Notes under the pieces: model-generated | The model's database searches: none | Seen by the model: the letters and a program-made list of their open reading frames with translations, nothing else | What the model was told of the DNA's origin: nothing | Assembly: GCA_003550325.1 (NCBI GenBank) | Contig: QKWP01000131.1 | Span: 119,160-183,159 of the forward strand | Length of the DNA stretch: 64,000 nucleotides | Origin: Gigaspora rosea | Lineage: Eukaryota; Glomeromycota; Glomeromycetes; Diversisporales; Gigasporaceae | Direction: 5' to 3' | Translations under genes and position numbers: made by a program | In this document: piece after piece, positions 34,379-46,930 of the stretch | Numbering within the stretch: the first letter of the stretch is position 1 | Layout: each line of letters opens with the position of its first letter

Positions 34379-35063
34379 GAAATTTTGGTATCCCAATATC
34401 ATTTTTTTGTCCTAATTTTGATACCAAGATCCGAAATTTTAGTAAATATATCTGAAATTTTGGTACCAGAATCTGAAAAATAGCTAACATATGTTTGAAA
34501 TTTTGGTATCCAGATATCAAAAGTTTGGTATCAAGATTAGTAATATCTAAAATTTTGGTACTCGGGTATCATAATTTTGGTACCCAGGTATCATAATTTT
34601 GGTATCTGGGTATCATAATTTTGGTACCTAGTTTATGCTGGGTACCAAAATTTGTCCTTTGCTAGATAGAGTTAAATCGTTTTTTGAATTAATTCTAGGA
34701 TAACATAGAAAATAGTATGCATTTTAGGCTTGAATGGGCTTACAGAGAAGCACACTCGGACACTTCAGTCCTCGGTGCTCTTTGCTTATTTCAAGGGCAA
34801 GCGAAATAGCATAATTTTTTTGTTATCTTATTTAGATTTAAAAATATAGCCAGAGCGATAACAAAGACTACTTACTCCTTAATGTTGAAAGCCCCAATTT
34901 AGGAGTAAGAAGAGTAAGTTAACAGGATTTGGCTCTAGCGTAATTTAAAGATTAAATTCAATATAAGATTAAATATATCTAGAAAGGTCTGTAGAGGAGG
35001 TAAGAGATTATTCTGGATACATTTACGGAATCTTGACCCCAGAACCCCCAGTTTGGCCCTACT
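34379..35063 (-). repeat. Polinton right terminal inverted repeat
   Basis: Inverse copy of 21796-22501, 685 bases, with the same inner tandem array (TACCAAAATT-type units, here as the complement). A family-1 palindrome abuts its inner edge. Confidence 0.85.
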
Positions 35064-35369
35064 CTGATAAAGACTGTGAAATCATTAAAGAACCAGTCTT
35101 AGAACTGGTCCTTGGAAACATAACTATGATATTTATATCACCTAATCAAATTTCTTTATCAGATATAATGTAGATCATATGATGTTTGTTTATATTTAAT
35201 AGTAAATCATTACATCATTTTTGGCCAATAAAATTTTATGCATTAAGATGATGTAATTATTAAAGGACCATTATGAGACTAAAGAACCAGACTGAACTGG
35301 ACCGTAAACACTATGATAATGGTCCTCTTTAGGACCGAACTGGACTGGACTGGACTAATGCAACCCTAA
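35064..35369. repeat. GGACTGG-type repeats flanking the Polinton
   Basis: Repeated GAACCAGTCTTAGAACTGG and GGACTGGACTGG blocks lie between the Polinton and the next element. The left flank (about 21755-21795) has the same AGACTGGTCCTAGACTGG type sequence, so the Polinton probably inserted into this repeat. Confidence 0.55.
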
Positions 35370-35620
35370 TACAGGGGCTACTATTGCATTGTGAACACTT
35401 TTTGAATTGTAATTACACAAAATCGGGTAAGTAACTGCAGCACAAATTAATATCACGTGTTTAGTAGATTACACGGTAAAACAAATTAAAATTTCATGCA
35501 ATTTTGTTAGATTGCATAGATTTTATGTAAAAATCACCACAATTGTGGTTTTTTTATTGGTATGAAGGTTCGAATTTTTACTTTTTTTTTTTTACATTTT
35601 TTTTTAACAAAAAAAACTAA

Positions 35621-38600
35621 TTATATTTTAATAATCAATGGGCCCCCAGCTTCTATGCAAGTATCAACCCGATTGATCATGCTATAAACAAGCCAACGGC
35701 AAAGTTCTAGTAGTGTATCTTTTCATAACTTTATAACAAGAGCATCAAGTTCTTTGAGATTACTCAATCTCTCTTTTCAGTGTAAAGACTACTTTACTTC
35801 AGTTCAAAGGTTTTCAATTGGATTGAGATCGGGGCTTTGTGGGGACAATCCATCACAAGAACTTCATTTTTAACCAAAAAATTCAATGCCTCTGTTTTCA
35901 TGTAGGGTCTTGCATTGTCTTAAACAAAAATTGGGCAACCATATTCTTTGTTTGCTAGAAAATTTTTTATAGTCGGGAGAGCATACTTATGAAGGATTTC
36001 AAGGTGCAAGGCACTAGTGCAAGAGGATTTTAGTGGGACAAGAGGCCCACCCCGTAATATGAGAAGCAGTCCCAATACATCAACCTGAACTATGCTTTAC
36101 AGTGCAGTCCAAACAATCACATCCGCAAATTTAATTGGGTGTAATATTATGAAATAATTTACGACCCGTAAAATAGTATAATATATAGTAAGATATTTTG
36201 AAAACTTGCGAAATAATAAATTACGAAATATTATATAAGATATTATGAAATATTTCATAAGATATTTCGCAATGTTTCGAAATAGAGAAAGTAATATTAT
36301 GAACATTTACAGACAGTAAATTAAATCGCATTAATTCACAACAAAGTGCACATTGGACTATATTTTTGAAATATTTCAAAATTTTGTATGATGTATTGAA
36401 TTAATCTAAAATTTGTATTACATGATCTGATTTAGATCTTCTATATACATTGTTTTTTTCATTTCATTTTGTTTTTTTTATTTTTGTTTTGTTTTTTGTT
36501 TTCATTTTGTTTTTTTTTTATTTACCGGTATATTTATTTTTTAATTTTTTCATTTTATTTGGCACTTTACAAGAACACAAGCCCTTTGCAAGAAAACCAA
36601 CAACTTTTCAGCACTTTGCAAGTACACCAATTTGATTTCACAAGCCAACTCAAACTTCTGACACTTTGTAAAAACACTTCTAAATCTTCAAAAATGCTTT
36701 TTTAGAGAAATGATTTAGTTAAGTGCAAGTTTTTGCAAGTTTTTGCTTATTTATTTTCTTGTTTGATACTTTTTGTTTTTGTTTTTTTTTGTTTTTTTTA
36801 TTAATTTATTTATTCCAGTACTTTGCAAGAACACTTTCTTTAGAGAAATAATTTAGTTAGGCGCAAGTTTTCACAAGTTTTCGCATATTAACCTAGTACT
36901 TTACAAAACACATCTAGGTTTCACCAATTTCTGAATTTGAACTCTTCAAAAAAATAAAGATTTGGGGCTTCATTTATTTTTTTTTAAGTGTTTGCTTACA
37001 TATTTTGGTTTTCAGTTTTTTTTTTTTACTTATTTTTTTACTTTTATTTTATTTTATTTTATTTATTTTGACTTTCTTCAGAACTTTGCAAGAAACAACC
37101 TGACTTTTCGGCACTTTACAAGAACGCCAACTCTAACTTCTCTGCCGCTTTGCAAGAACATACTAAATTCTCTGACAATTTGCAGTAACTTCTACACTTT
37201 CAAGAAATAGTTTTTTTTTATTTCTCTACTATTTTTAGAAAGTAGTGAATATTAGCGAATAGAAATAATAGCTAACTGCAAGTGAGGAAAATAAGTGTGT
37301 AGAGCTAGTATTATGCGATGAAGTACAAAAGTAGTTTAAAATATTACTATTTTTTTATTTTCATTTTTTTTGTTATTTTTTTACTTCTCTACTATTTTTA
37401 GGAAGTAGCGAATATAAGCGAATATAAGTATGTAGTGCTAGTATTATGTGATGAAGAGCAAAAGTAGTTTACAATATTATTATATTTTCATTTTCATTTT
37501 TTTGTTATTTTTTTTACTTCTCTACTATTTTTAGAAAGTAGCAAATATAGGTGAATATAATAGTTAAAATGAAGATAATAGCTAACTGCAGGGTGAAAAA
37601 ATAAGTATTTAGAGCTAATATTATGCAACAAAGTGCGAATATAGTTTAAAATATATCTATTTTTTTGGTTTCGTTTTTTTTGTTATTTATTTTTCGGGTT
37701 CAGTTTTTTTTGGTTTTATTTTTTTGTCTTTTTTCATTTTTTTCACAAAGAATATATAATAATATATAATAAAATATATTTAATTTAAAATGTATAATAA
37801 TAATAATAAAAAAATACTATAAAAATTTTATATTAAATTGTGAAACCTTGCGAAAACTTGCGAAAACCTGTAAAATGTTTAAAAATAAGTATACATTATT
37901 ACCAATTACTGTTTTTATCGATAGTTCTTGTTAGGAGAATTTAAATGCACATTGTTGCGATCTATTTCAAATTATTGTAATATAATATTGCATAATTTTT
38001 TATGTATGTATTTCATAATATTCCGTAATTGAAAATTGCAAAATATTTCGCGTTGATTCATAATTCTTGCACAAGTTTTCAGGCCGTAATAACTTGCATA
38101 AGATTACATTTATATAATTCGCTAATGCAATATTCCATTTTTCATGTGGTTCACGCCACACTTTGCTGGAAAACTCAAAAAGAGACAAATATAGGTCTCA
38201 TCTGACTACAATACACGTCTAAAATTCTGAACTGTCCAATTTTGATACTCAAGTGCCAATTATACCTTTTTTCTATATTATCTGAAGTAATAAACGGCTT
38301 TGGAGTAGCGACACATAAATTCAAGTTTAAATCGTGCAATGCACGATGTATAGTACTTTTTGAAACTGTTATTCCATTTTGGAAGTTGTAGTGGTTAGTG
38401 ATTTGTGTTAGACTAAGATTGCGGCTGCCGTTAGTTACAAAGCTTTTTAGATTTTCCTGGTCAGAATAGGATAGGATGTTTGACTTACCGGACCTTTTTT
38501 TTTTGCACCTCTACGCCCAACCTTTTGTACTCTTCTATGACATTTTCCACAAAAGTTTTGTAGCAACCAACTGCTGCCACAATAGTACAAAGTGAATCTT

Positions 38601-38664
38601 CACATTTTTAGCTATAAATTATTGCTTCATGTTGACTTTCTGTTAAATGTTTCTTACTGTCCAT
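35621..38664 (-). pseudogene. Tc1-like transposase, split by an insertion
   Basis: DDE-type cut-and-paste transposase. From ATG 38664: MDSKKHLTESQHEAIIYS, HTH helices (SGKSNILSYSDQENLKSF; ISKSTIHRAL-like SKSTIHRALHDLNL), then KVWREPHEKW at about 38145. The 2-kb insertion follows. Coding resumes at about 36130 with PIKFADVIVWTAL, then GGPLVPL, PIFV*DNARPYMKTEALNFL (second catalytic Asp) and a damaged copy of the family's proline-rich SPDLNPIEN box near 35830, ending at 35621. Stops and frame changes are present in both halves, so it was inactive or became so after the insertion. Confidence 0.75.
36140..38108. mobile_element. About 1.97-kb non-coding insertion with TGTAAT ends
   Basis: Left TGTAATATTATGAAAT and the complement of the right end TGTAATCTTATGCAAG match, continuing to TTACGACCCGTAAAA and TTACGGCCTGAAAA. 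Inside are T-rich runs, repeated CACTTTGCAAGAACAC blocks (about 36560-37150) and three tandem units of about 150 bases around CTCTACTATTTTTAG (about 37222, 37383, 37518). No protein-like frame is seen; open frames here are T-run translations. No target duplication was recognised. Confidence 0.55.
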
Positions 38665-39039
38665 AATTGTGGAAAAAAAATTTTTTTATTAGTTTACACC
38701 TGATTCGTCATAAACATGCACCTTTTTATATCACATTACATTACCTTGGTGTTACACAACATTTGTGTGAAATTTGAAGCAATTTTAAAAAAATTCAATT
38801 TTTTGTGAATTTTTTTTAAAAAAAATCCAAAAAATTGTCTTTGTACCAACTCAAAAATGCCACTTTTGCCTATTTTTTGAATAACTTCTATGTGTTCTGT
38901 CAAAATTGCACAAAATTTTAATATGTTATACTGTGTGATTTACTAAACACATGATATTAATTTTGTGCTATAGATATTTATTCGATTTTGTGTAATTATG
39001 ATCCAAAAAGTATTCACAATGCAATGATAGCCCCCTGTA

Positions 39040-39935
39040 CTTAGTATAAATATAATTCTGTAATTAATTTAGAACTAAAATATGAATAATAATATTTAGC
39101 ATATATTTGTAAAAAATTTTACCTATAGCATCTACTAGCCCATCAGTAGAGTAGAGTAAGATAGCATATATTTGTAAAAAAATTTTATTAATAATGCCTG
39201 CTAACCCTAACTATATAGAAAAAATGGTATATTAGTACTCATTCTAACCCTAACTATATAGAAAAAATGTTATTATTAGCACTCACTCTAATCCTAACTA
39301 TTAGTAGAAATCATCTAAAACATGATTACAAATTTTTTAGTTTAAGGTAATAGTAAACCATAGTTAAAAAATTAAATAGTATATTACTTATATAATTGTT
39401 CAGATATTTATTATATCAAATTAGTATAGGTTTAAAGATAAAAATGAGTCTAGCTAGTATAAGTATTAAAAAAGAAAAAAAACTAAACCAAAAAACTAAT
39501 ACAACTTGTCAAAATATAACTGCCTACTTTTTCTAAGTATAAGAACTACTAAACAATATCAAATAAAGCTACAACCAAAAAACAATATCAAAAAAATTCA
39601 ACAATTAATATAACTACACAACCTAATAATAATCTTATTAAGTATAGCATCAATGAGATAAAAATTCTAATAAACAATCACAAGATATCTGCAAACAGCA
39701 GGACTATCAAAAAAATATTTAATAAACAACAACAATTCTAGTAAATAATAAACCAAAAAATAATAAAAAAAAGAACATACATACCTTAAATTAATAACAA
39801 CCAAAATGCACTAATAACAATGATACATTAATAACTAAAGGATACCAATAATGGTGACAATACTAATGATGACAAAAAATACCAATTATGACAATACTAA
39901 AGATTAATAGACATTAAGAATGATACCAGTTATAG
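39040..39935. other. Non-coding, with CTAACCCTAACTATATAG repeats
   Basis: From about 39155 to 39305 a unit around CTAACCCTAACTATATAG repeats three times with AGTACTCA blocks. The rest is A-rich. No gene. Confidence 0.4.
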
Positions 39936-40743
39936 CAGTGTTAAGAAATTGGACAATTTTGGTTTTTGGACACAATGTTAAAAACCTGTCCAAAACTTGT
40001 CCAAAACCTAAACTAAATTTAATTAGTTTTGGTCAATTATTTTATTATAATAATTTTTATTAGCCAATCAAATATTTTCTAAAATAATTATACTATTTGC
40101 TTAAATAATGTCTAGAAAAGAGTATGTAGTTTAAAATTTTGGTCTATATTAAGCTTAATTCTGCAAAATTTTAACAACATTCAAGGTATTATTTTAATAT
40201 TTAGATCAATATTTTTTAAAATAATGCCTAATATTTTTATAATATAGAAAACAATTAAAACATCTTTAGTGAAACTAAAAAATTGCTATATAACAAATTA
40301 TTATTGAGTAGAGTTAATAGAAATAGGACAAATTTATTAAAAAAATTTTTTTATTTTTAATGACTTTCTCTATATGTTATTTGTAAAAGCTTAGCATAAT
40401 AATTATATTAGATATTAACATACATAATTATTTTAATCAATAATACTTAGTATTACTATTAATTTTTTATTAGTTTTTTAATCTCACTATAATATGTTTT
40501 GATTAATAATACCCTATATATATTATCTAATATTTTTATAATATATAAATATAAAACTTAAATTAATCTTTATTTTATTTATTTAAGTACAAAAATATAA
40601 ATATTATATATTTTATAATTTTAAAAAATTTTGGACAATTTTGGACAATTTTGAACAGTTTTGAACAGTTTTGGACAGTTTTGAACATGTCCAAAACTGT
40701 CCAATCAAAAATTTTAATTGGACATGTCCAATTTCCAACACTG
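39936..40743. mobile_element. 808-bp non-autonomous hAT-like element
   Basis: Begins CAGTGTTAAGAAATTGGACA and its complemented right end begins CAGTGTTGGAAATTGGACAT. Flanks AGTTATAG and AGCTATGG agree at 6 of 8 bases (two transitions), as for an old hAT 8-bp target duplication. Both sub-ends contain repeated TTTTGGACA and its complement. No open frame. Confidence 0.65.
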
Positions 40744-43299
40744 AGCTATGGTACAAGCTATGGGAACAAACTATAAAAAGAAGTATTGAATAAAAAAAAA
40801 AAAAATGATGTAAAACAACTTATATGTGTGTCAAGCTGTATAATCCAATTTACTATTTATATACATAGAGTTGATTTTTAATAAAATTATTTAGGCTAAT
40901 TTTTATAAAATCTCTAGATATAATTATGAAATATTTAAGGGATGGTCCACAGTTAAAAAGTATAAATTTTACAATAAAATCATCAGACATTTACTAATTG
41001 CCTTATATAGAAATGGAATCCTATGTGATTCAGTTCTTAAAAAAAACCCCTATAGTAAAAAATCAAAACAAACCCATATCTCATGATCTATCTAACTAAT
41101 TTTAGTAATTTTACTACCATTAAAATCAGAAAAATTAGTTTTACAACTTTTATTAGAAACTAAAAAAAAGTTTTCATAATAAAAATATACTTTTATATGT
41201 AAGAAGCTAGATTCCTGTACTATAAAAAAACATATGAATTTCTGTTTTTGTTTATTATAAGATCTGCAATTTTTTACCCCTTTAGAGGCAAACTACCCTT
41301 GAATATTTTATAATTTAAAAGCAATTTATTTACCACAATTAAATAAATTTTCTATTTATATCTTTATAATTATTATAAAATAATAAACCAATAATTGATT
41401 CAGATTTTGTTTTTAATTTGCTATATTTATAAATTTTAGTAGTATTAAGCTAATTTTTTAAAATATATTATTAAAAATATAATTTAATTAAGTATAATTA
41501 ATATAAAATATTTACCTTTATATTTTTAATAGTAAATCAAATTCAGTTGTATAATATTGTTAAATTTTTTGAATTTTTTTTTTGTTATTATATTTTTTAT
41601 GATAAAGAAAACAATTTTACTTTATTAAAAGGTTTAGTAAAATTAGTATAAAAATTTGCTAATTATATTTATCAATATATTGTAAATATATAAAACATGT
41701 CCTATAGTTAATTAGTTTATTAAATTTTTATATAGATGCACTTGAAAATTAACTAAAAAAATTAATATTCTATACAATCTTTTTATCAAAATTGCTATAT
41801 TATCTATACTGGACCAGTTTTATAAAATGATTTTGCAATATGTAAAAGATAATAAAAACCAATAAAACATGCCTAGTGATATTTAGATTTTTTTTAACAA
41901 CTTTCTCTAAAAAACATTAATTAAAATTTTAAAAAATTATTTTATGGATAATTATAATTTAAAACTTATTACTTATAATCCAAATATTATAAAATTAGTC
42001 GCCTATCATGAGTATCCGGTACATTTTTACCAATCATTTTGCATGTGCGAAAATTGGATACCATAAATGGTCACGATCACATGCCATGAGAAATTCGCAA
42101 TATTGATTATATCAAACACGTTGTTAGCGTTAATGGCCTTATGATATATAGTATCATGTTTAATTTCTTGCTTGGCTAGTATAAGTGTGTAAATGAATTT
42201 TAGCCTTTAAGGGTATGTGTAATTTATCAATTACGATTAGCAGATTTAATGTATAACCAATAAATTTTCCCACGTTCTGATTACGGCTTTTTGGACATGG
42301 CAAAGTCGATTGAATTTTTTAATGAATCAGCTATCAATCAATTTGCTTTCTTTTAAAAAATCGAGTTTCGTTCGCTATATGCATTGTGTATCTTTGACAT
42401 TGTATTAACTGAGATGTGGATACTGTTAATAATATGCGTTAGTAAGTCACATACTGTATATCGCCAAAATAGTAAGGTTTATAACAATATTATGATAGAA
42501 ACCATAATAATTCCAATGCGAACTAATTTAACCCTAACCCCGTATCTATCTATCTTCTATCTATACCACCTAATTCAGAGTTTGTCTGTTTCAACATTTT
42601 TGATTGGCTGCAACCAATTTTGGACTTCTAAACAGAAATAATTGTGGGTGTTATGAATTTGTGCGCTTTAATGTTTTTGATTGGTCGTACCTGAAAAATG
42701 TGACCTAATGTGAGAAACTAACATAAATATGTAAGATGATTATGACGATTATCACAGCGAGTAATTATTATAGCTTTTAAGTAATTATTATATCATTTTT
42801 AATAATTATAATATTTAAGTAATTATTATATCATTTTTAACGCTCTTATTAATGCCCTTAAACAGCTCTCAAAAATTGTGAAACATTTGGACTAGAAAAG
42901 TCAATCAAATGTTTCGCATATTTGAAAACGTTTTGTATATATGGTCTTGAGCAAATGCAAAAACAAGCATAAGAACAAGAACGTTTACAAATTTAAGTGC
43001 AAGTGCAAGAACAAGCACAAGAACAATTACCCACAGGAAGATTAATTATCTACTAATTTCTTACATGAGTATATAATAAACAGTAAATGGCGCTGCTTAA
43101 TAATGGGAATAAAAAAAAAATTCAATTGCCATGAGAAAATTCAAAATAAGATAATTCGATTATCACAAAATTCATCACGTGTCCTACTAGAATCAGCTGT
43201 AATGTCGTAAATTATAAATGGTCATATCGACTCTTATATGATCAGCCAATCACATTAAGATTGACAATCATATAAATAAAATTGTTTTTTTTTATTTTT
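40744..43299. other. AT-rich stretch without recognisable gene
   Basis: Nothing coding is supported. The repeat GTAATTATTATAT lies at about 42761-42835, GTGCAAGAACAAGCACAAGAAC at about 42950-43025, and CTTATATGATCAGCCAATC at about 43234 recurs near 50250. Confidence 0.4.
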
Positions 43300-44105
43300 T
43301 AGAACGTCCGTCGCTAGGGGCCTTGACATTCGTATAAAGGTATCGCCATTCTTCGTTTTTGATGTGTTATTTTTTTTTATTATAGTACTAATGGTCTTAT
43401 TCTTTTCTTAGTCGAACGTAGCATAGACTTTAGTTTTTTTTTTTATTATTATTATTATATATCTAGTGTTCTTTTTTTTTAGAACGAACGTAGTACTTTA
43501 GACGAATGTATGGAACGTAGCTAGAACAGGTGTAGCACATTAGTTTTCTTTTCTTTTTTTTTTATGTATATATATCTAACGTTCTTTTTTTTTAAAAAGA
43601 ACGTAGTACTTTAGACAAACGTATGGACCGTAGCTAGAACGGGTGTAGCACGTTAGTAGTAGTTAGTTTTTTTTCTTTATATATATATATATCTATCTAT
43701 CTATCTAACGTTCTTTTTTTTTAAAACAAACGTAGTACTATAGATAAATGTATAGAACGTAGCCAGAATGGGCATAGCTCATTAGTTAGTTTTTCTTTTT
43801 CTTTATATATATATATATATATAATATTTAATGTTCTTTTTTAAAATGAACGTAGTACTTTAGACGAACGTATGGAATGTAGCCAGAACGGGCATAGCAC
43901 ATTAGTTTTTCTTTATATATATATATATATCTAACGTTCTTTTTTTTTGGAACGTAATACTTTAGATGAACATAGCTAGAACGGGCGTAGCATGTTAGTT
44001 TTTATTTATTTATTTATTTATTTATTTTTTGTATTTATTTATTTTTTTTATATTATATATCTAACATTAACGTTCTTTTTTTTTTTTTAGAACGAACGTA
44101 TAAAA
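43300..44105. repeat. Minisatellite, about 70-125-bp units
   Basis: About six units each carry AACGTTCTTTTTTTT, AACGTAGTACTTTAGACG, a TATGGAACGTAGCTAGAAC block and GGGCGTAGCACATTAG, joined by TATATA runs of variable length. Units start near 43465, 43580, 43707, 43830, 43931 and 44066 (the last truncated). TTCTTTTTTTT and its complement allow hairpins. No gene. Confidence 0.75.
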
Positions 44106-44905
44106 AAAAGGGTGCCAGCAGTGCCCCACAAACACTTGTAGTTAATAAATTTAAAAATAGTGTTCAAATTTTTAAAGTTTATTTTTGATAAAGTTTGATT
44201 AAGGCATAATTTTGTTGCTTTAACAAAACTTGTCCATTTATTTAGATATCTATAAAATTACAAAAATTAAAAATTATTTATAAATTTTTCTTTATAGATT
44301 AAAAATAATTACTTTTCTAGTAGATATTTTTGCAAAAAAAAGAAGTAAATACAAAAATATCCAATTCTACTACTCTTTAGCTTTAAAGATAAGTAATATT
44401 TTTGAATATTAATAAGAGGCCTACTAAAATTAGTTGGTTTGTTTTTTTATTAATTTAATTATTTTTCAATTTAATTCCAATTTTTTTAAAAATTTTATAT
44501 TCTGTATTATTTAAAATTTTATTTTTAAAAAATTTGTTTTTAAGGTAATGAAACATATAAAGAGCAATATTTCAAAAAAGTGCATGCATAATATTTTCTA
44601 TAAATAATAAAAAAAAAAAGAAATTGAAGATAATTTTAATAAAATAATATATCTATTTATGCCTATTAATATAATAAATAAATATTTAGAATAAGTTTAA
44701 ATTTAATTATTATATTTTTGTAAAATAATAGGCATAGGCATTATTTAGAAAATTGTACTCCAAAATACCATACAATGTTTCAAAATAATACTAAGTGCAT
44801 CTTGCTTCCCATATAAATTACAGATTTTGTCAAATGCATAAAATTGCAATACCAAACAAGTTTATATTATTTATACATAATAAATATTATTTCTTAAACT
44901 ATATA
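44106..44905. other. AT-rich stretch without recognisable gene
   Basis: Opens with GGGTGCCAGCAGTGCC near 44110, a short GC-richer block. Nothing else is supported. Confidence 0.35.
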
Positions 44906-45219
44906 GGGTGTGGTTAATTAAAACAGCCCATTTTTACAATTTTTTGAAAAATATGTTTTTATTAAATTTATATAAATTTTGATATAATTGACACTTTTCA
45001 ATTATAAATGAAAGTCGATATGTATAATAATAATATAAAAGAAAAATTACATTAAGCTGTGTAGAGCCAACATATCACAAAGTTACCCTATAGTTATATG
45101 TTATCTTTAGCCAATCAAAATCAAATTTGAGATCAGTCTGAAAATCAAAACAAATGATTAAACTCAATTATTTCAAAATAAGATATAAGTAAAAATGGCT
45201 GTTTTAATTGATTACGCCC
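44906..45219. mobile_element. 314-bp MITE with GGGTGTGGTTAATTAAAACA ends
   Basis: The left end GGGTGTGGTTAATTAAAACA and the complement of the right end GGGCGTAATCAATTAAAACA match, continuing into GCCCATTTTTAC and GCCATTTTTAC. No open frame; target duplication unclear (TATA left, ATAT right). Confidence 0.65.
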
Positions 45220-45458
45220 ATATTTCAGACAAATTTATCTAAAAAATTAAAAAGTATTTATAATAGTTTAAATTTTGTACAGAAGTTTATCAAGAAAATA
45301 AAAACATTAATAATCTGTAGTAATCTTCAAATTTATTAAATAAGTGCAGAATCTTGTTTAAAGAATTGTAAAGATCTTCAAAATTTAGATTTTTGTAGTT
45401 CTTAGCAGATTTTTTGCCAAAAATCTGTACAAATATTTAAAAAGTATAATCTTTGCAA

Positions 45459-45485
45459 ATTATAATAGGTGCCACCTATTATAAT
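45459..45485. repeat. 27-base perfect palindrome
   Basis: Arms ATTATAATAGGTG and its complement around one central C. Isolated; function unknown. Confidence 0.7.
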
Positions 45486-45794
45486 CTGTGATAATCTCCA
45501 AAATTATAAATACAAAGAAGAAAACAATAAACAACCCAAAATAATAAATAATAAACAAATAAATAAATAAAATAAAAAAACATGTTTATTTTTATTCACT
45601 TTTTTTTTAATTTTATTATTTTTAATTCGAAATAATAATAAAAAATCAATAGTGAAAATCAAAAGTAAATTTTTAGTTATTTTCATAATAATGAATAACT
45701 AGAATATGCTTTTATTCCACTATATTGCATAAATGTACTCTTTTATCTCTTTTTTTATTATTTTATTTTATATTTTTTTTAATTTTATTTACAA

Positions 45795-45930
45795 TAAGGG
45801 CACTAATATTTATTACCTAATATCTATTTACTATGGGAGCCTACCCCCACCCCCATGCAAAATCTATAAATAGGTAAGATTTTTCTTGACCTCATCCCTA
45901 AAATATTATCTAATAAATGTCAGTGCCCTA
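45795..45930. mobile_element. About 136-bp MITE with AGGGCACT ends
   Basis: The left TAAGGGCACTAATATTTATT and the complement of the right TAGGGCACTGACATTTATT match. The interior has CCTACCCCCACCCCC, rare C-runs in this window. Non-coding. Confidence 0.5.
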
Positions 45931-46259
45931 ATAAGAATTAATATATATGTAACCTAAGGGTATACTAAAATTTTTTGTATACTAGATCCCATGTAATATA
46001 ATTTAATCATAAGATATATAAACAATCTTCTATGTAATATAATATCATAGGTATTTAAACAATAATTTACTTGTGCTAGCTAACTCTATATTTTATTTGT
46101 CACATTGTTGGTATCACTATAGTTTTGGAGTCATTTTATATTGTCGCATTATTGGAGCCTTGGCATAAACTCGTTACTTTAGGTGTTATAGTTTTGGCAT
46201 AGATCAGTATTTTTTCACTTTGTTTAAGTTCGGCTAATTTATCATAGTTTTTTTAAAAG

Positions 46260-46930
46260 ATTTTAACAGGCTGTAATAGCTATTTATAGTGTCTTCTTTA
46301 ATAACTTTGTCAATGAGGTTTTTTAAAGTTTCTGAATTGGTAATGTCAAAGTTAGATTAGAGAAATTCTTTTATATTTTCTCTAATTTGGTATTATTTTT
46401 TCTCCAGAGTTTCAATACCTCCTATTCCTATGTTTCAAGCATTTTTATATCATTTGTGGTACTAAGAACAGGTGAATTGTATTTATCTTCTAAAATCAAT
46501 TTTTTGGTTTTTAGAGTTTTATAACAACCTCGGCAAGTTCGTGTGATGGTCTTTTCCTCTAATGTCTTATCATCTTGTCTAGTATACTTTTCACTACTCT
46601 GGTAAATTTTATCACAATTTTTACAAGGATAAGACGTTCTATTGCCCAAATACCTTTATACTTGGTTCCTTGATAAAGATATTGCTTGCTAATATTAATT
46701 CCACAATCTAAAGCTCCACAATAGAGGCTGCCGCTATATAAGTAATTATTATAAAAATTGTGTCTTGCTTGGCTACTTTTACTAATTATTTGGTTTTGAT
46801 TTATAATTTTTATTATTTACTTCTTCATCATTATATTTAATAGTACTATTATAGGCCACATATACATTTTTTCAATGGTCTTCACAATAATAACCCTTGA
46901 ATACTTAATAATTTTCATATATGCTAGTAT
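46260..46930 (-). pseudogene. Unknown Cys-rich relic
   Basis: Minus-strand segments read YYCEDH at the 5' side, SLYCGALDCGINISKQYLY, then YPCKNCDKIYQSSEKY and TITRTCRGCYKTLKTKK (46649-46428), with stops and frame changes between. Paired C-x2-C sites suggest zinc binding. I do not recognise the family; it may be an element-borne zinc-finger protein. Confidence 0.3.

Larger units (their letters stand above)
21796..35063 (+). mobile_element. Maverick/Polinton element, 13.3 kb, decayed
   Basis: Terminal inverted repeats of about 0.7 kb (21796-22501 and 34379-35063) begin AGTAGGGCCAAACTGG on both ends, and AG starts are typical of Polintons. CTGAT abuts both ends (21791-21795 and 35064-35068) and becomes a 6-base duplication, CTGATA, if the first A on the left is counted as duplicated. 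Inside are a family-B DNA polymerase and a retroviral-type integrase on the plus strand, the two defining genes, plus a Gag-like/retropepsin gene and a small gene on the minus strand. I did not find a packaging ATPase, adenain-like protease or capsid gene. All main genes carry stops or frame changes. Confidence 0.85.
35372..39037 (-). mobile_element. Tc1/mariner element with long inverted ends, interrupted
   Basis: The left end CAGGGGCTACTATTGCATTG and the complement of the right end CAGGGGGCTATCATTGCATT match and continue with changes for about 150 bases (ATTACACAAAATCG, ATCACGTGTTTAGTA). TA flanks both ends (35370-35371 and 39038-39039). Its minus-strand transposase gene is split by the 36140-38108 insertion. 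Confidence 0.8.
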
